Shown: in pieces, positions 25,640 through 35,552 of the stretch
Layout of the letters: every line of letters starts with the position of its first letter
How positions within the stretch are numbered: the first letter of the stretch is position 1
DNA from: Bdellovibrio sp. qaytius
GTDB taxonomy: Bacteria; Bdellovibrionota; Bdellovibrionia; Bdellovibrionales; Bdellovibrionaceae
Direction: 5' to 3'
DNA: 64,000 bases
Assembly (NCBI GenBank): GCA_004011035.1
Contig: CP025734.1
Coordinates: forward strand, 1,386,001 to 1,450,000
The notes under the pieces: generated by a model
Database searches by the model: none
What the model saw: only the letters and a program-made list of their open reading frames with translations
What the model was told of the DNA's origin: nothing
Translations under genes and position numbers: made by a program

Positions 25640-26953
25640 ATGATAAACAAACTGTTTTTACTTCTTATCGGGTTGTCGTGGATGAGTGCATCTCAGGCTG
25701 AAATTTCAAGCCAACTTGAGGTGTCGAGCTTGAATTTTATAAGTTCAGATTATGCCACTGACCAAGAAAAAAGTTTTGTCTTTGTTGGCGCTGAAATCAA
25801 ATCGCAAAATGCTGAAACTGATATTTTTAAAATCAATCTTAATGGCAAATACGCATCGAAAAATTCAGTCTTAAGTTACTTAAATTTAAAAGAAATTTAT
25901 TTCACAAATCACATCAATGCGACGTCATCGCTTCATATCGGCCGAAAACTGCAATCCTGGTCGGTGGCTGATGAAAAATTTAATTTAGGCTCGTACCAGA
26001 CACAATTTCGTTGGAACCCGCTTGATATTGAAAGCCAAGGGCTCTTCGGTGTATTTTATGAAAAAAACTTGGGCTCGGGTTGGAATTTAAATTTATTCGG
26101 CACTCCGTTTTTTATTCCTGATCAAGGGCCAAATTACGAAGTTAAAGACGGGCAGTTTCAAGCTTCGAATCCGTATTTTACGCCTCCTCCGCAAAATATT
26201 ATTTTTCAAAATGTGATCTTGCCGATTGATTACAACATCATTAAACCCGAAGTTTCAGAAGTTGTTCAGCAGCCTGGATTTGGTTTAAAGTTAGACTATC
26301 TGAGCGAAAGTTTTGAAGCGAGCCTAGCGGGCACTTATAAGCCCTCAAACCAGTTTGCTTTTGGTTATAAAGGCATCTTGGTCACAAACCGAGTGCGCGT
26401 TGATATTCAGCCTAAGACTTACTATGAAAAGTTAACCAGTCTTGATGTGGCCACTAAATGGAAAGGTGGCAAAGCAGGGCTTGCAGCTATCTACGCTGAG
26501 CCTGTAAATCCTGAATACACGGCCAACTACAATTACCCGGTGTTTGCACCTAACACGACACTGGTTCCGTATATTCGTTTTGAGTTCGAACCTATTGATA
26601 TTGAAATTGCCGCTTTAAATATCGATGGCGGCGAGGTTACAGAACTTGGGCCCGATGCAAATCCCAATCGTCAGCCGTTAACCCAAAAATACCTCTATAC
26701 TCGAGCGTATCAGATCTCAGCCGCTTTGCGCTCACAATGGGGTGATCAATTGAAGGTGTTATCAAGTCTTCAATATCGAGAAGCTGAGAAAAATTTACTC
26801 CAAACCTTAAAATTGAAGAACATCTTTGATATACAAGGACCTTGGAAAATGACTCTGGACGTGTTTTTGGTTGAAACCAGCGATGAATCGTCAACAGTTT
26901 CAAATTACAGAAATTTAGATCAAGTATGGGCGGGGGCTTCTTATGAATTCTAA
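25640..26953 (+). CDS. Predicted outer-membrane beta-barrel protein
   Basis: The signal peptide MINKLFLLLIGLSWMSASQA is followed by about 415 residues of amphipathic strands with YLNLKEIYF-type alternation, ending WAGASYEF with the terminal Phe favoured by the BAM machinery. I prefer ATG 25640 over 25628 since the signal then begins with a normal basic n-region. It overlaps the next lipoprotein gene by 11 bases, so the two are co-translated. No named family; it resembles large porin-like or phospholipase-like barrels without their catalytic motifs. Confidence 0.72.
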   Translation: MINKLFLLLIGLSWMSASQAEISSQLEVSSLNFISSDYATDQEKSFVFVGAEIKSQNAETDIFKINLNGKYASKNSVLSYLNLKEIYFTNHINATSSLHIGRKLQSWSVADEKFNLGSYQTQFRWNPLDIESQGLFGVFYEKNLGSGWNLNLFGTPFFIPDQGPNYEVKDGQFQASNPYFTPPPQNIIFQNVILPIDYNIIKPEVSEVVQQPGFGLKLDYLSESFEASLAGTYKPSNQFAFGYKGILVTNRVRVDIQPKTYYEKLTSLDVATKWKGGKAGLAAIYAEPVNPEYTANYNYPVFAPNTTLVPYIRFEFEPIDIEIAALNIDGGEVTELGPDANPNRQPLTQKYLYTRAYQISAALRSQWGDQLKVLSSLQYREAEKNLLQTLKLKNIFDIQGPWKMTLDVFLVETSDESSTVSNYRNLDQVWAGASYEF

Positions 26954-29306
26954 AATGCTTAACATTTTATTCTCACTTATCGCAGTTTTAGGATTTGTGG
27001 GTTGTGATAAATTTTTAAAAGGTAAACCTCAACCGCCAAAGATTGTTGAAATTCAAGCGTCTGATCTTGATTGTGTTAAAGATGTTCAAGCTGATTTTAA
27101 AAAATTAGTTGAATCGCAAGCCAGCGAACAAGACATCGATAATTCATTTTCTTGCTTATACCGCACTCTAGATCAATTTAAAAATCGCGCTGAAGGCAGT
27201 ACAAATCCTAACTCGTTCACGAACAGTGACCTATTTACGATCTTTGATACTTTTTTTAAAGACGCTAAAGTTTCGCAAACAGCCACAGACAATTTGTTAG
27301 TTTTAAAAAAGGCGCTCTTAGGTGGCGTTGAAAACGAAATCACTAAAACTGAATTAGATCTATTAAAAGACTATCTTAAAGTTTTACAAGTTGAAGTTAA
27401 AAAACTATCACCGTATATCAAAGTTTTTGCTTTCAAAAAAGAAGACGGCCCTTTTGATCAAAAAACTTTAAATCTGGCCTTTTCACAATTACGCCATTCT
27501 TTAAAAACATTATTAACGGCTTCAAAAATCTCTCGTGTTGAATACAACTTTGAAGATGTTAAGCAACTGACAACAAGTTTAAATCTTATTGAAGATCAAG
27601 ATGACCAGCATTTATTAACTTTAGTTGAAAATGTTGTAAACTTACTTGCAGGTGCTGAGCCTTTAAAGTCTGAGTCTGAATACCTTCTAGCGATTGATAA
27701 CTTTGTCGATATTGCTTCGCTTTATGCTGATGCGCTTTACACAGACATTAAGTTTGAAGTGACTGAAAAAAATCAATTAAACAAAGTTTTAGATTTCACC
27801 GGTCGCCTGATTGATAATTTAGAGTCTTCAGTTCAATACAAAAAGACGCAAGAAATTCCGATTAAATATTTAGATCCGATTATTGCTGAAGTTTTAAAAG
27901 CTAAAATTATTCCTGTTGATGTCAGCGAAGCTACGTTTATGCGTTTTTATAAAACGTTGATCATTCGTGTTTTTAACGACCAAAAGGGCATTGATGCTTT
28001 AAGTTTAAAATCACTTCGCCCAGTTAATTTTAGAAATTTAAAACGCGAATACCATATTTTTAGAATGTACCAAGATATGATTAACAGTTTTGATTTCACA
28101 GCCAGAACTTATATCACGCCAGCGGCATTAGCTGCTAAAATCAAAGCTTATAATTTTGTGCCTGCGCTTTCAAAAGCTATTAGCATCAATGGTCTTGATC
28201 AAGCCTTAGTTTATGATATCTCGTTAGGGTTAGAAGAACTTCGCGCTGAATCGCAATCTAATTTACCTATTCTTTACCGTGATAAAAAAATGGTCGTAGC
28301 CTCTACGCAAAACTCAGCCGAAGTTGACTGGGAAGACGTCAGCCGTGCGCATTATGTGAAAATGTTAGCCCGTGAATTGATGTTGGGCTGGGCTGATTTA
28401 GATCCAAGTCTTAATCTGTATAAAAGCACGATGCCTAAAAAAGGCTTTATGAATTGGTATGCAGATTTTAAAGATTTCGCGATCGAAATTAAATTATTTG
28501 ACCCGCGCGCGACCGACAACGGGGCCGATAATTTCACGCAGGCTGATTTGTTCACATACTCTGGCAACGGAGATAACATGCTTAGCTATCAAGAAATTCT
28601 ACAGTTTGTGAATATGTTATTATCTGGTGGTGGAGAATTAACCACGCAAATTCAAGATGTGATGGAAAAAGCGGGTTGTAATTTAAAACAATTAGATATT
28701 TTCGGTAAACCTTGGATCGATGAGAAATGTTTCTTAAAAAATCTTCGTTCAAACTCGACGCAGTTGTTTTCTCATATTTATCTATTTGGCAATTACGTGA
28801 AATCATTAAGTGAACAAGAGTACTTAGGTTTTTATACTGAACTTATGGGTGTAGCTCGTTTGAATCCAGACACTGTAGGTCGTATTGAAACATCTGATGT
28901 GCGCACGTTCTCGTTACTTTCAATGTTTATTGATTCGTTGTTTACGATATATGATACACGCGCACCGTTTGGAGAAGTTGATCCTGACGAAATTCGCGCT
29001 TCGTACCCACGCTTTAAAAACTTTGTTGCCGACTATGTTAAAAAACCTGATGTGGCTGAAAAACTTAAAGAGTGGGATGCTTGGTATAATGTGTGCAAAC
29101 TTTCACACTCAAAAGATGAATTCTTGCGCGAAGCTTTTGTGTTTTTAGTTTATAACGGGCGCATTCCAGAGCAATCAGATGTAAGCCTTGCATGTAATTT
29201 CGGCGACATTTTTAACTTTGAAGGTAATGTTGACCGCCGAGGTATCATTAGTACTTTTCAAATCTTAAAAGATGAAATAGCCTTAGGAAATGCCGGCAAA
29301 AATTAA
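26943..29306 (+). CDS. Large lipoprotein with EF-hand-like loop
   Basis: 787-aa lipoprotein with lipobox FVGC near residue 21. The mature part is almost wholly alpha-helical with no recognised domain, except a region near residues 520-545 where TDNGADNFTQADLF and SGNGDNMLSYQEI resemble paired calcium-binding EF-hand loops, the second being the better match. It lies between the barrel gene (overlap 11 bases) and the MFS gene (overlap 17 bases), so the three are translated together. A surface or periplasmic scaffold partner of the barrel is a reasonable guess. Confidence 0.68.
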   Translation: MNSKMLNILFSLIAVLGFVGCDKFLKGKPQPPKIVEIQASDLDCVKDVQADFKKLVESQASEQDIDNSFSCLYRTLDQFKNRAEGSTNPNSFTNSDLFTIFDTFFKDAKVSQTATDNLLVLKKALLGGVENEITKTELDLLKDYLKVLQVEVKKLSPYIKVFAFKKEDGPFDQKTLNLAFSQLRHSLKTLLTASKISRVEYNFEDVKQLTTSLNLIEDQDDQHLLTLVENVVNLLAGAEPLKSESEYLLAIDNFVDIASLYADALYTDIKFEVTEKNQLNKVLDFTGRLIDNLESSVQYKKTQEIPIKYLDPIIAEVLKAKIIPVDVSEATFMRFYKTLIIRVFNDQKGIDALSLKSLRPVNFRNLKREYHIFRMYQDMINSFDFTARTYITPAALAAKIKAYNFVPALSKAISINGLDQALVYDISLGLEELRAESQSNLPILYRDKKMVVASTQNSAEVDWEDVSRAHYVKMLARELMLGWADLDPSLNLYKSTMPKKGFMNWYADFKDFAIEIKLFDPRATDNGADNFTQADLFTYSGNGDNMLSYQEILQFVNMLLSGGGELTTQIQDVMEKAGCNLKQLDIFGKPWIDEKCFLKNLRSNSTQLFSHIYLFGNYVKSLSEQEYLGFYTELMGVARLNPDTVGRIETSDVRTFSLLSMFIDSLFTIYDTRAPFGEVDPDEIRASYPRFKNFVADYVKKPDVAEKLKEWDAWYNVCKLSHSKDEFLREAFVFLVYNGRIPEQSDVSLACNFGDIFNFEGNVDRRGIISTFQILKDEIALGNAGKN

Positions 29307-30450
29307 ACAGTCTCTCTGGGCCCTCGTCTTTGCGTTTGCAAGTTTGTTTACGCTGGGTCTTGCCGATAATATTCGGGGAACACTGTTTCCCGAAATTTTA
29401 AATCAGTTTCAAGTTTCTAATACATTAGGGTCGTGGTTATTTGCGGCCTCATCAGGTGCTGCATTCATTGCGGGTATAACTTCAACTTCTTATCTGCGAC
29501 GTTACACGATTTCGTCGTTGCTGTTCTCAGGCGTACTTTTGTTAGCCGTGGGTTTAGCAGTTATGGGCTTTTCAGTTAACTTTAGCTGGCTTATCGCAGG
29601 CAGCTTATTTTTAGGTCTCGGCATCGGCTATATGGGCGTAGCACAGAATTTATTAGTCGCAGAAAGCGCCGAAGGTAAAAGCCGAGCAAAGGCCTTATCA
29701 GGTCTTCATGGCATGTATGGGTTAGCTAGTTTTATGGCTCCGATGCTAGCGGCGACAACAACAGAAGCTTTCGGCAAATGGAGTGGCGCTTTTTATGTTG
29801 TAGCTATCGTGAGTGTTTTGTTTTTAATTGTTCAGTTAATGATTTCGCCTAATCCTAAATTCACAGTTCATAAGCCAGCAGACACAGAAGGTTGCATTTC
29901 AAAACAAAGAGTTTCTAAAAAAGCCTTGGCTATGGTCAGCTGCTTTTTTGGTTTTTACGTGGTGGCTGAAATTTTGATTTCGTCGCGATTAGCTCTTTAT
30001 ATGCGCACATATTACCAAATGGACTTAGTTCATTCAGCGCAATACGTGACCTTGTTTTTTCTATTTATGCTGATTGGCCGCGTGTCGTTTGCTTTTATTC
30101 ACCTGCCATTTTCATTAAAGTCGCAATTAAATGGGTTTTTAATTGGCACCTTGCTGTTGATCGTCATGGGTTTACTAATACATCCTTTCTTTTTAGCCTT
30201 ATCTGGTTTGACGATGGCGCCTTATTACCCTTTGTGTGTTTCATATATTTCTGAAATATCACAAGGATTAAGCCGCACGTTTTTATCGATAGCGATGAGT
30301 TTTCAAAGTTTAGCTGTTGTAGCCATGCACTTAGGTGTAGGGTATATGACAGATCATTATGGATTGGCCTTTGCATTTGGAGTTGGGATATTAGCCCTAA
30401 TAATTTCAGTTTTATGTTTAAGTTTACACCCGCAAAAATTAACAGTTTAA
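29290..30450 (+). CDS. MFS transporter
   Basis: A 386-aa protein with about twelve hydrophobic segments. The N-terminal half has LADNIRGTLFPEIL and GLGIGYMGVAQNLLVAE, the second half LIGRVSFAF and GLTMAPYYPLCVSYI, resembling the FucP/sugar-type major facilitator group. The ATG lies within the end of the lipoprotein gene. Substrate unknown. Co-translation with an outer-membrane barrel and lipoproteins suggests a dedicated uptake or export route. Confidence 0.8.
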   Translation: MPAKIKQSLWALVFAFASLFTLGLADNIRGTLFPEILNQFQVSNTLGSWLFAASSGAAFIAGITSTSYLRRYTISSLLFSGVLLLAVGLAVMGFSVNFSWLIAGSLFLGLGIGYMGVAQNLLVAESAEGKSRAKALSGLHGMYGLASFMAPMLAATTTEAFGKWSGAFYVVAIVSVLFLIVQLMISPNPKFTVHKPADTEGCISKQRVSKKALAMVSCFFGFYVVAEILISSRLALYMRTYYQMDLVHSAQYVTLFFLFMLIGRVSFAFIHLPFSLKSQLNGFLIGTLLLIVMGLLIHPFFLALSGLTMAPYYPLCVSYISEISQGLSRTFLSIAMSFQSLAVVAMHLGVGYMTDHYGLAFAFGVGILALIISVLCLSLHPQKLTV

Positions 30451-31451
30451 TTTTATCTTTTTTATTTTTAGCTATCTTGATGGTTGTAACACCATCACAG
30501 GCGCAGTTTTTGTATTCACGCGGCGCTGTGGTTAGCGGCTATGCCGATGAACAATATTTAATCGCCTCAAGCGAAACAAACATGTGGGAAGTGGGCGAAA
30601 TTTTACCCATCATTTCACAAAATTCTAAAATCGGTGTTTTTGCTTTTGTCGAAGTGCAAAACGTTAAAACGATCAAGTATGGTCATTACGAATTACGTTT
30701 AAAACTTTTACGCCAATCTAGAAAGTATTTAATTCAAAAAGGCGACATTATCAAAAAACTTGATATGACGTCGTATAACGAAGAATTTATTGGTACGACT
30801 GATCTCATTGTTAAAAAAAGTGAATTAAATATTTCTTCAAAATACCGCCCGTTAGTATACCAAGGTATTTCGATCGGTGAGACCGCTCAAACATTATATA
30901 AAAATGAATTTCTTATCAATTACTTAGGCAACGTATTTTACGGAGCCACAGATTGGTTAACATTAGGAACATTTGCTCCAGGTAATTTGATTGATAGACC
31001 CAATGCCAATTTTAAAGCTCGTTTTTGGGATTCAGATGCGACAACATTATCTGCAGGTTTAAGTTATGTTGATCTAAAAAAAGAAGACGAAGCTACATTA
31101 AATTTAAATTTTTATTGGGATTCGACATCATCAGATTCATTGATCTCGCACACTTTTTTAAGTTTAGGTTTAATTAAGTGGGATGGCGCTGCCGATGCGG
31201 CTGCGATTAAGGCCCTAGGGTCAAGTTCATTCCAGTCGGGGTATGAAGTGATTCGTTCTGATTGGGATCGCGTTCTGATCGGCCCCAATTACAACTTCGA
31301 GAAAAAAGCCCTGGGTGGCTTCTTATCGTATATTTGGATTTACGACCGCTTTCATGCGCAGGTTTCAATAAATGCGACTGATATTACAAAATCTAGATTA
31401 GATCCGCGCGATGGTTACTACGGCTTCTTCGACTTTTACTGGAGATTTTAA
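30414..31451 (+). CDS. Predicted outer-membrane protein
   Basis: A signal peptide ending PSQAQ is followed by about 315 residues. The first third looks like a soluble beta domain (VGEILPIISQNSKIGVF), the rest like barrel strands, ending GFFDFYWRF. The ATG lies 37 bases inside the MFS gene, and the stop overlaps the next start (TAATG). Aromatic C-terminus and alternating strands support outer-membrane insertion. No family recognised. Confidence 0.65.
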   Translation: MFKFTPAKINSLILSFLFLAILMVVTPSQAQFLYSRGAVVSGYADEQYLIASSETNMWEVGEILPIISQNSKIGVFAFVEVQNVKTIKYGHYELRLKLLRQSRKYLIQKGDIIKKLDMTSYNEEFIGTTDLIVKKSELNISSKYRPLVYQGISIGETAQTLYKNEFLINYLGNVFYGATDWLTLGTFAPGNLIDRPNANFKARFWDSDATTLSAGLSYVDLKKEDEATLNLNFYWDSTSSDSLISHTFLSLGLIKWDGAADAAAIKALGSSSFQSGYEVIRSDWDRVLIGPNYNFEKKALGGFLSYIWIYDRFHAQVSINATDITKSRLDPRDGYYGFFDFYWRF

Positions 31452-32614
31452 TGGCTCGCTTTTTTATTTCATGTCAGCCCCAGTTAGAAAAAGACCTGCT
31501 TAACGAAATCGAAAGCTTTTGGCATTTATTAATCGATCTAGACGGGTTGCCAACACGTTCTCGTCCTGAAGTTGTCTATGAAGATATGGGTGGTATTGAA
31601 ATTGAATGCGAAAGCCACTTAGGATTTCAAATTAATTTATTCTCTAAATTAGCTAATCGTGTGTTATGGCGTATTCATCATTTTGACGCTCGTTATTTTG
31701 ATCAGTTTGAAAAAGAGCTGAAAAAATTAGATCTTAAAAAATATATCGGCGAACAAAAATTTAATCTTCATATTGAATCATCAAAATCAAGACTGTTTCA
31801 CGAAAGTAATCTTGAAGAAACAGCTCATAAGATTTTAAAAAATGCTGTCACAAAAACAGATGATACTTTGCTATCGTTGTATGTTCGTATTTTTAAAGAC
31901 ACCGTGGTTTTAAGTTTAGATACTTCAGGCAAACATTTGCATAAACGCGGGTATCGCAAAGATCAGGGTGAAGCTCCGATTCGAGAAACACTGGCTGCCA
32001 AAATGTATAATTTCTTATTAAAAAACGCAGAAGAAGGCATTATTAAATATTCGGCGCAAGATGAAAAGACCACAATTCTTGATCCATTTTGCGGAGCGGG
32101 CACTTTGCTTTTTGAGGCCGCGAGTTTTTTTCAACCGAACTTAGTGACTAAGTATGATTTTGAACGCTTCACGCAACTTCCGGGTTTATTAAAATCTGAT
32201 TCGTGGAAGAAAAATTTTAAAATCACAAATGCGGCTAAAAATAAATTTTACGGCATCGAATTAGACGCTAAAACTTTTGGTAAACTTCAAAGTAACCAAA
32301 CATTTTTTAAAGAGTATTTTCCTTTAATTAATAATGAATTTACCTTGGTTCAGGGTGATTCAAAAACTTGTGATTTATCTGCGTTAGCCGGTCAGGGCGT
32401 GGTTGTTATGGCTAATCCCCCATACGGTGAACGTCTTAAAAATACAGATGCCGAACAGGTTTTAATGTCGCTTGAAAGGCTGCCAAACCTAAAAGCCGTC
32501 GTGGTAGTGCATCCAGCGACGTGGAAGTTGAACTTTTCACAGTTAAAAATCAAACAAAGTGAGAACTTCAATAACCAGGGGTTAGATTTAAAACTCACTT
32601 TATTTGCTTTATAA
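31451..32614 (+). CDS. THUMP-domain class I SAM-dependent RNA methyltransferase (RlmL/Trm-type)
   Basis: N-terminal ferredoxin-like/THUMP region (about 1-160), then GYRKDQGEAPIRETLAAK, the linker signature of UPF0020 enzymes, ILDPFCGAGTLLFEAA (SAM-binding motif I) and VMANPPYGERL (the NPPY catalytic motif for exocyclic amino N-methylation). This matches guanine-N2 methyltransferases acting on 23S rRNA or tRNA. Single methyltransferase domain, 387 aa, so it lacks the second (RlmK) half of the enterobacterial fusion. Its start overlaps the preceding stop. Confidence 0.86.
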   Translation: MARFFISCQPQLEKDLLNEIESFWHLLIDLDGLPTRSRPEVVYEDMGGIEIECESHLGFQINLFSKLANRVLWRIHHFDARYFDQFEKELKKLDLKKYIGEQKFNLHIESSKSRLFHESNLEETAHKILKNAVTKTDDTLLSLYVRIFKDTVVLSLDTSGKHLHKRGYRKDQGEAPIRETLAAKMYNFLLKNAEEGIIKYSAQDEKTTILDPFCGAGTLLFEAASFFQPNLVTKYDFERFTQLPGLLKSDSWKKNFKITNAAKNKFYGIELDAKTFGKLQSNQTFFKEYFPLINNEFTLVQGDSKTCDLSALAGQGVVVMANPPYGERLKNTDAEQVLMSLERLPNLKAVVVVHPATWKLNFSQLKIKQSENFNNQGLDLKLTLFAL

Positions 32615-32760
32615 TCCAAAAATGCCCCCTAATTTACAGGGGCAAAATGAAAGTGTTCCAATTGGAGCAATACCCCTAGACTTTACCTTCAAATTTGTGT
32701 TCTCTGGCACCGTTCAAAAAAACAATAAAAAGTCGTGTCCTAACACGCAAAGGAAAACAC

Positions 32761-33393
32761 ATGAAATCAATCATTGGTTCATTAGTATTATTAGCAGGTC
32801 TTACTGCAAACGCAGGTCTTTTAACTTTAGCTCCAGGTAACAAACAAATCGAAGGCGTTACTTTAAACCAAACAGCTCAAGCCGCTGGTACAGGTTCAAT
32901 GTCATTACTTGGTGCTGGTTTACGTTCTAAAACAGTATTGTTCGTAGCAGCTAAAGTTTATGTTGCTGAAATTTTCTCTAGCGAAGCAGCTAAATTCTCT
33001 CGCGATGCAAATGCTTTAAAATCTTTAGAGACAGCTAATGCAACTGCAATCCGTTTAACTTTCTTACGTGGTGTTGACGCTGCAACTGTAGCTTCTTCTT
33101 ACCGTGAAGCTTTAGCGGCTAACAATGTTAACTTACAAGACGCTGCTATCGCACAATTCTTAGCAAACGTTGAAAAAGGTGGCGATGCTGCTTCTGGTAA
33201 ATCTTTTGTTATGCTTTTAACTTTAACTGCAAACGGTGGAACTCAATTAACTTACGAAGATACTAAGAACCAAATTTCTGTAGTTCAAGGTCCTCGCGCT
33301 TTACAACAACAAATTTTATCAATCTGGTTAGGCAATTCAGCTGACGCTGGTTTAGAAAAATTAAAAAAATCTTTATTAAACCCAGTTTACTAA
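32761..33393 (+). CDS. Exported chalcone-isomerase-like protein
   Basis: AAAGGAAAACAC before ATG 32761 gives a clear ribosome site; the longer open frame lacks one. A signal peptide ends TANAGLL. The domain pattern EGVTLNQTAQAAG, GAGLRSKTVLFVAAKVYVAEIF and VVQGPRALQQQILSIWLG matches the bacterial chalcone-isomerase-like family, which is usually not catalytic and may bind fatty acids. About 150 bases separate it from the methyltransferase, including a TGCCCC...GGGGCA hairpin at 32623-32644. Confidence 0.82.
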   Translation: MKSIIGSLVLLAGLTANAGLLTLAPGNKQIEGVTLNQTAQAAGTGSMSLLGAGLRSKTVLFVAAKVYVAEIFSSEAAKFSRDANALKSLETANATAIRLTFLRGVDAATVASSYREALAANNVNLQDAAIAQFLANVEKGGDAASGKSFVMLLTLTANGGTQLTYEDTKNQISVVQGPRALQQQILSIWLGNSADAGLEKLKKSLLNPVY

Positions 33394-33413
33394 TTTAAAA
33401 GGCGCTTCTCAAA

Positions 33414-34310
33414 ATGAAAAATCTTTTATTAGTATTAACAGTTTTAACAGCAGTTGGTTGTGGTAAATTAACCCGCGTTTTAGATGCCGCTGAAGCCATT
33501 CCTGCTAAAATGGATTCTTTAAACGAAGGCATGGGCGAAACTAACGATTCAGTACGTTTACAAAAACTTGGCGTTTTCGAAGCTATGGTTTTAAATACAG
33601 ATAACTACGAAATGTTAGCTCCGTTTCCAGCTGATTTAATGACGGGTGGCAAATTCTTAGGTCAAGCTTTAACTGATGAAGAAGCTTTACAATGGGTATT
33701 TAAATCTATCAAAAAAATCAACACTTACGACATCAACAGCAATCCTTTATTAGATGCTGCTGATGAAAAAGTTCAGGCTAAATTTGATCACGATAAATTA
33801 GGTCTTTATATGGCTGTAACTATCGTATCTGGTTACTTACGTGACAGCGTGATTGAGCAAATCGTTCAACGTATTTACTCATCTGATCGTTTTTCTCAAA
33901 CAGGTCTTCAAATCTTAGCTTTACGCGCGAAATTTTATAGCGATGTGATGTTAGGTGGATCTTTATTCACTGAGAAATTCACGACTTTAGGTCACACTAA
34001 AGAAGCGATTGATTACAACACGAAGATCGAACGTATTGCGTCTTTACCGTACGCTCAATCAATCAAAGTTGATATCGTTGGTATGATTAACCCTGATCTG
34101 AACGAAGCTATGTCAGTTCAATTTGACGCTTCAATCGTTAATAAAAACTGGTCTAAAATCAAAATCTTAGCTGAAGCGGGTTTTGAAGTTAAACCTATGT
34201 CTGGCAACAACGCGGCTGACGCGGCTGAAGCTAAAAGACAAAAAGATGTTTTTGCGAGTATGATGACTTTGTTGAATCAAAAAATTCAACAGGCTCAGAC
34301 TTTAAATTAA
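33414..34310 (+). CDS. Helical lipoprotein of unknown function
   Basis: Lipobox AVGC at residues 13-16. The mature protein (about 280 aa) is predicted to be helical throughout, with an early coiled-coil-like stretch (AAEAIPAKMDSLNEGMGETND) and an Ala-rich tail. It follows the chalcone-isomerase-like gene by 20 bases and is closed by the terminator at 34348. The two are one transcription unit. No family recognised. Confidence 0.7.
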   Translation: MKNLLLVLTVLTAVGCGKLTRVLDAAEAIPAKMDSLNEGMGETNDSVRLQKLGVFEAMVLNTDNYEMLAPFPADLMTGGKFLGQALTDEEALQWVFKSIKKINTYDINSNPLLDAADEKVQAKFDHDKLGLYMAVTIVSGYLRDSVIEQIVQRIYSSDRFSQTGLQILALRAKFYSDVMLGGSLFTEKFTTLGHTKEAIDYNTKIERIASLPYAQSIKVDIVGMINPDLNEAMSVQFDASIVNKNWSKIKILAEAGFEVKPMSGNNAADAAEAKRQKDVFASMMTLLNQKIQQAQTLN

Positions 34311-34347
34311 TTTTTAAAGCTTATTAGCTCAAATTTAATCGTAAATT

Positions 34348-34383
34348 TAAAAGCCATCGTTTAATCAACGGTGGCTTTTTTTA
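34348..34383 (+). terminator. Rho-independent terminator
   Basis: AAAAGCCATCG and CGGTGGCTTTTTTT form a stem with one G-T pair and a nine-base loop followed by a T-run, 38 bases after the lipoprotein stop. Confidence 0.8.
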
Positions 34384-34394
34384 TTTTAAGGGGT

Positions 34395-35552
34395 TTAGAA
34401 CAAATACCCATCAAGCCAAAGATTCTTCTTAAGTTTGGCTTTCAAAGGGGCTTCTCCGGTGTCCATAGCCTCGGGTGTGCGTATTTCGTAAAGGGCATAG
34501 GGCGTTTCACTGTGAATAGTGCCAATCGGCGGTCGGTGCGTGTACATCGATTGTTCAAAGGTATAAAGCAAAAATTCATTCTGACGAGACTGTTCGTAAA
34601 CGAACTTAACCAAAGTTTGAAACACTTCAGGGTGTTCAAAAAACAAAAAATGCATAAATTGAAAGTTAAGAGTTTGTTCTTTTTGCGTTCGCGAAAAAGG
34701 GCGAGTTAATTTTCTACCGACTCTAAAAAATGAAGCAAATTTTAAAAACTGGCGAAAGTTGTCAGATTGCTGATTATAACTTTGCGGAAAATAATCTTGA
34801 AGTAACGATGAGCTTAAAGGGTAACATACGCCCACAATGTTATCTTTGGCATCACGGGCTACGACAAAGTTTCGAAATGAATAGATTAATGATTCATGAA
34901 TGTATTTTTCGACATCTTCAATCATAGCCGCAGGTGCAAGATCTAACGTTTTAACTTTTTCAGCTAAATAGCGCACAAACTTTTTTTGATCTTGTTTTTC
35001 TAAATAGCCAACTTTGATATAAGGATTCACTTTAAACAATAAAGGGTAAAACCCGTGAATTGAAACTAAATGAAATTTGCGAATTAATTCATAAAAGGGT
35101 TTGTTTGATCTTTTTTGCTTTGTGCGAATGAAAGCATTGATCACTTGCGAACTTTCTAAATTGATCGATGTGATAAAGTGATTCACGTGATCAGCTGAAA
35201 TTAATTTCTGTAAGCGTGGTAAAAAATGGCGCGACCAATTTAGAATAGCTTTACGCTGTGATGAAATACGTAAATCAAAAGCATAAGCGATATTTAAAGT
35301 ATCAGCGCCAGCCTTGGTGTCTTGCAGTAGAAAGCTGGCTGTGCCTAAGATTTCATTATTATTAAAAGCATTTGTTTGTTCTAAAATATAATTATGAAAT
35401 TTAAGTTGTAAGCGTCTGTAAAGCGAAAAAAAATCGATTTGACGGCGAATTTTTACGTCTAATAAAGCCTGCGTAGGAATATCATAAAAAAACTTTCCTA
35501 ATTTTTCAGAATCTGCCGGCGTTGATTCGCGTAAAACTATTTTTTCTTCCAC
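34395..35552 (-). CDS. GNAT-like acyltransferase-type protein
   Basis: N-terminal MEEKIVLRESTPADSEKL is the usual start of a GNAT domain, followed by EILGTASFLLQD and YAFDLRIS strands and an RKAILNWSRHFLP stretch in the acyl-CoA-binding position. The second half (about 190-385) may be a second degenerate GNAT unit (FVVARDAKDNIVGVCYP). It overlaps the adenosyltransferase gene by 16 bases downstream of it on the same strand. Substrate unknown. Confidence 0.55.
   Translation of the reverse strand: MEEKIVLRESTPADSEKLGKFFYDIPTQALLDVKIRRQIDFFSLYRRLQLKFHNYILEQTNAFNNNEILGTASFLLQDTKAGADTLNIAYAFDLRISSQRKAILNWSRHFLPRLQKLISADHVNHFITSINLESSQVINAFIRTKQKRSNKPFYELIRKFHLVSIHGFYPLLFKVNPYIKVGYLEKQDQKKFVRYLAEKVKTLDLAPAAMIEDVEKYIHESLIYSFRNFVVARDAKDNIVGVCYPLSSSLLQDYFPQSYNQQSDNFRQFLKFASFFRVGRKLTRPFSRTQKEQTLNFQFMHFLFFEHPEVFQTLVKFVYEQSRQNEFLLYTFEQSMYTHRPPIGTIHSETPYALYEIRTPEAMDTGEAPLKAKLKKNLWLDGYLF

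Noticed and set aside
32623-32644. Terminator after the RNA methyltransferase
   Set aside because: TGCCCC...GGGGCA forms a stem but no T-run follows on either strand, so I mention it only as a hairpin.
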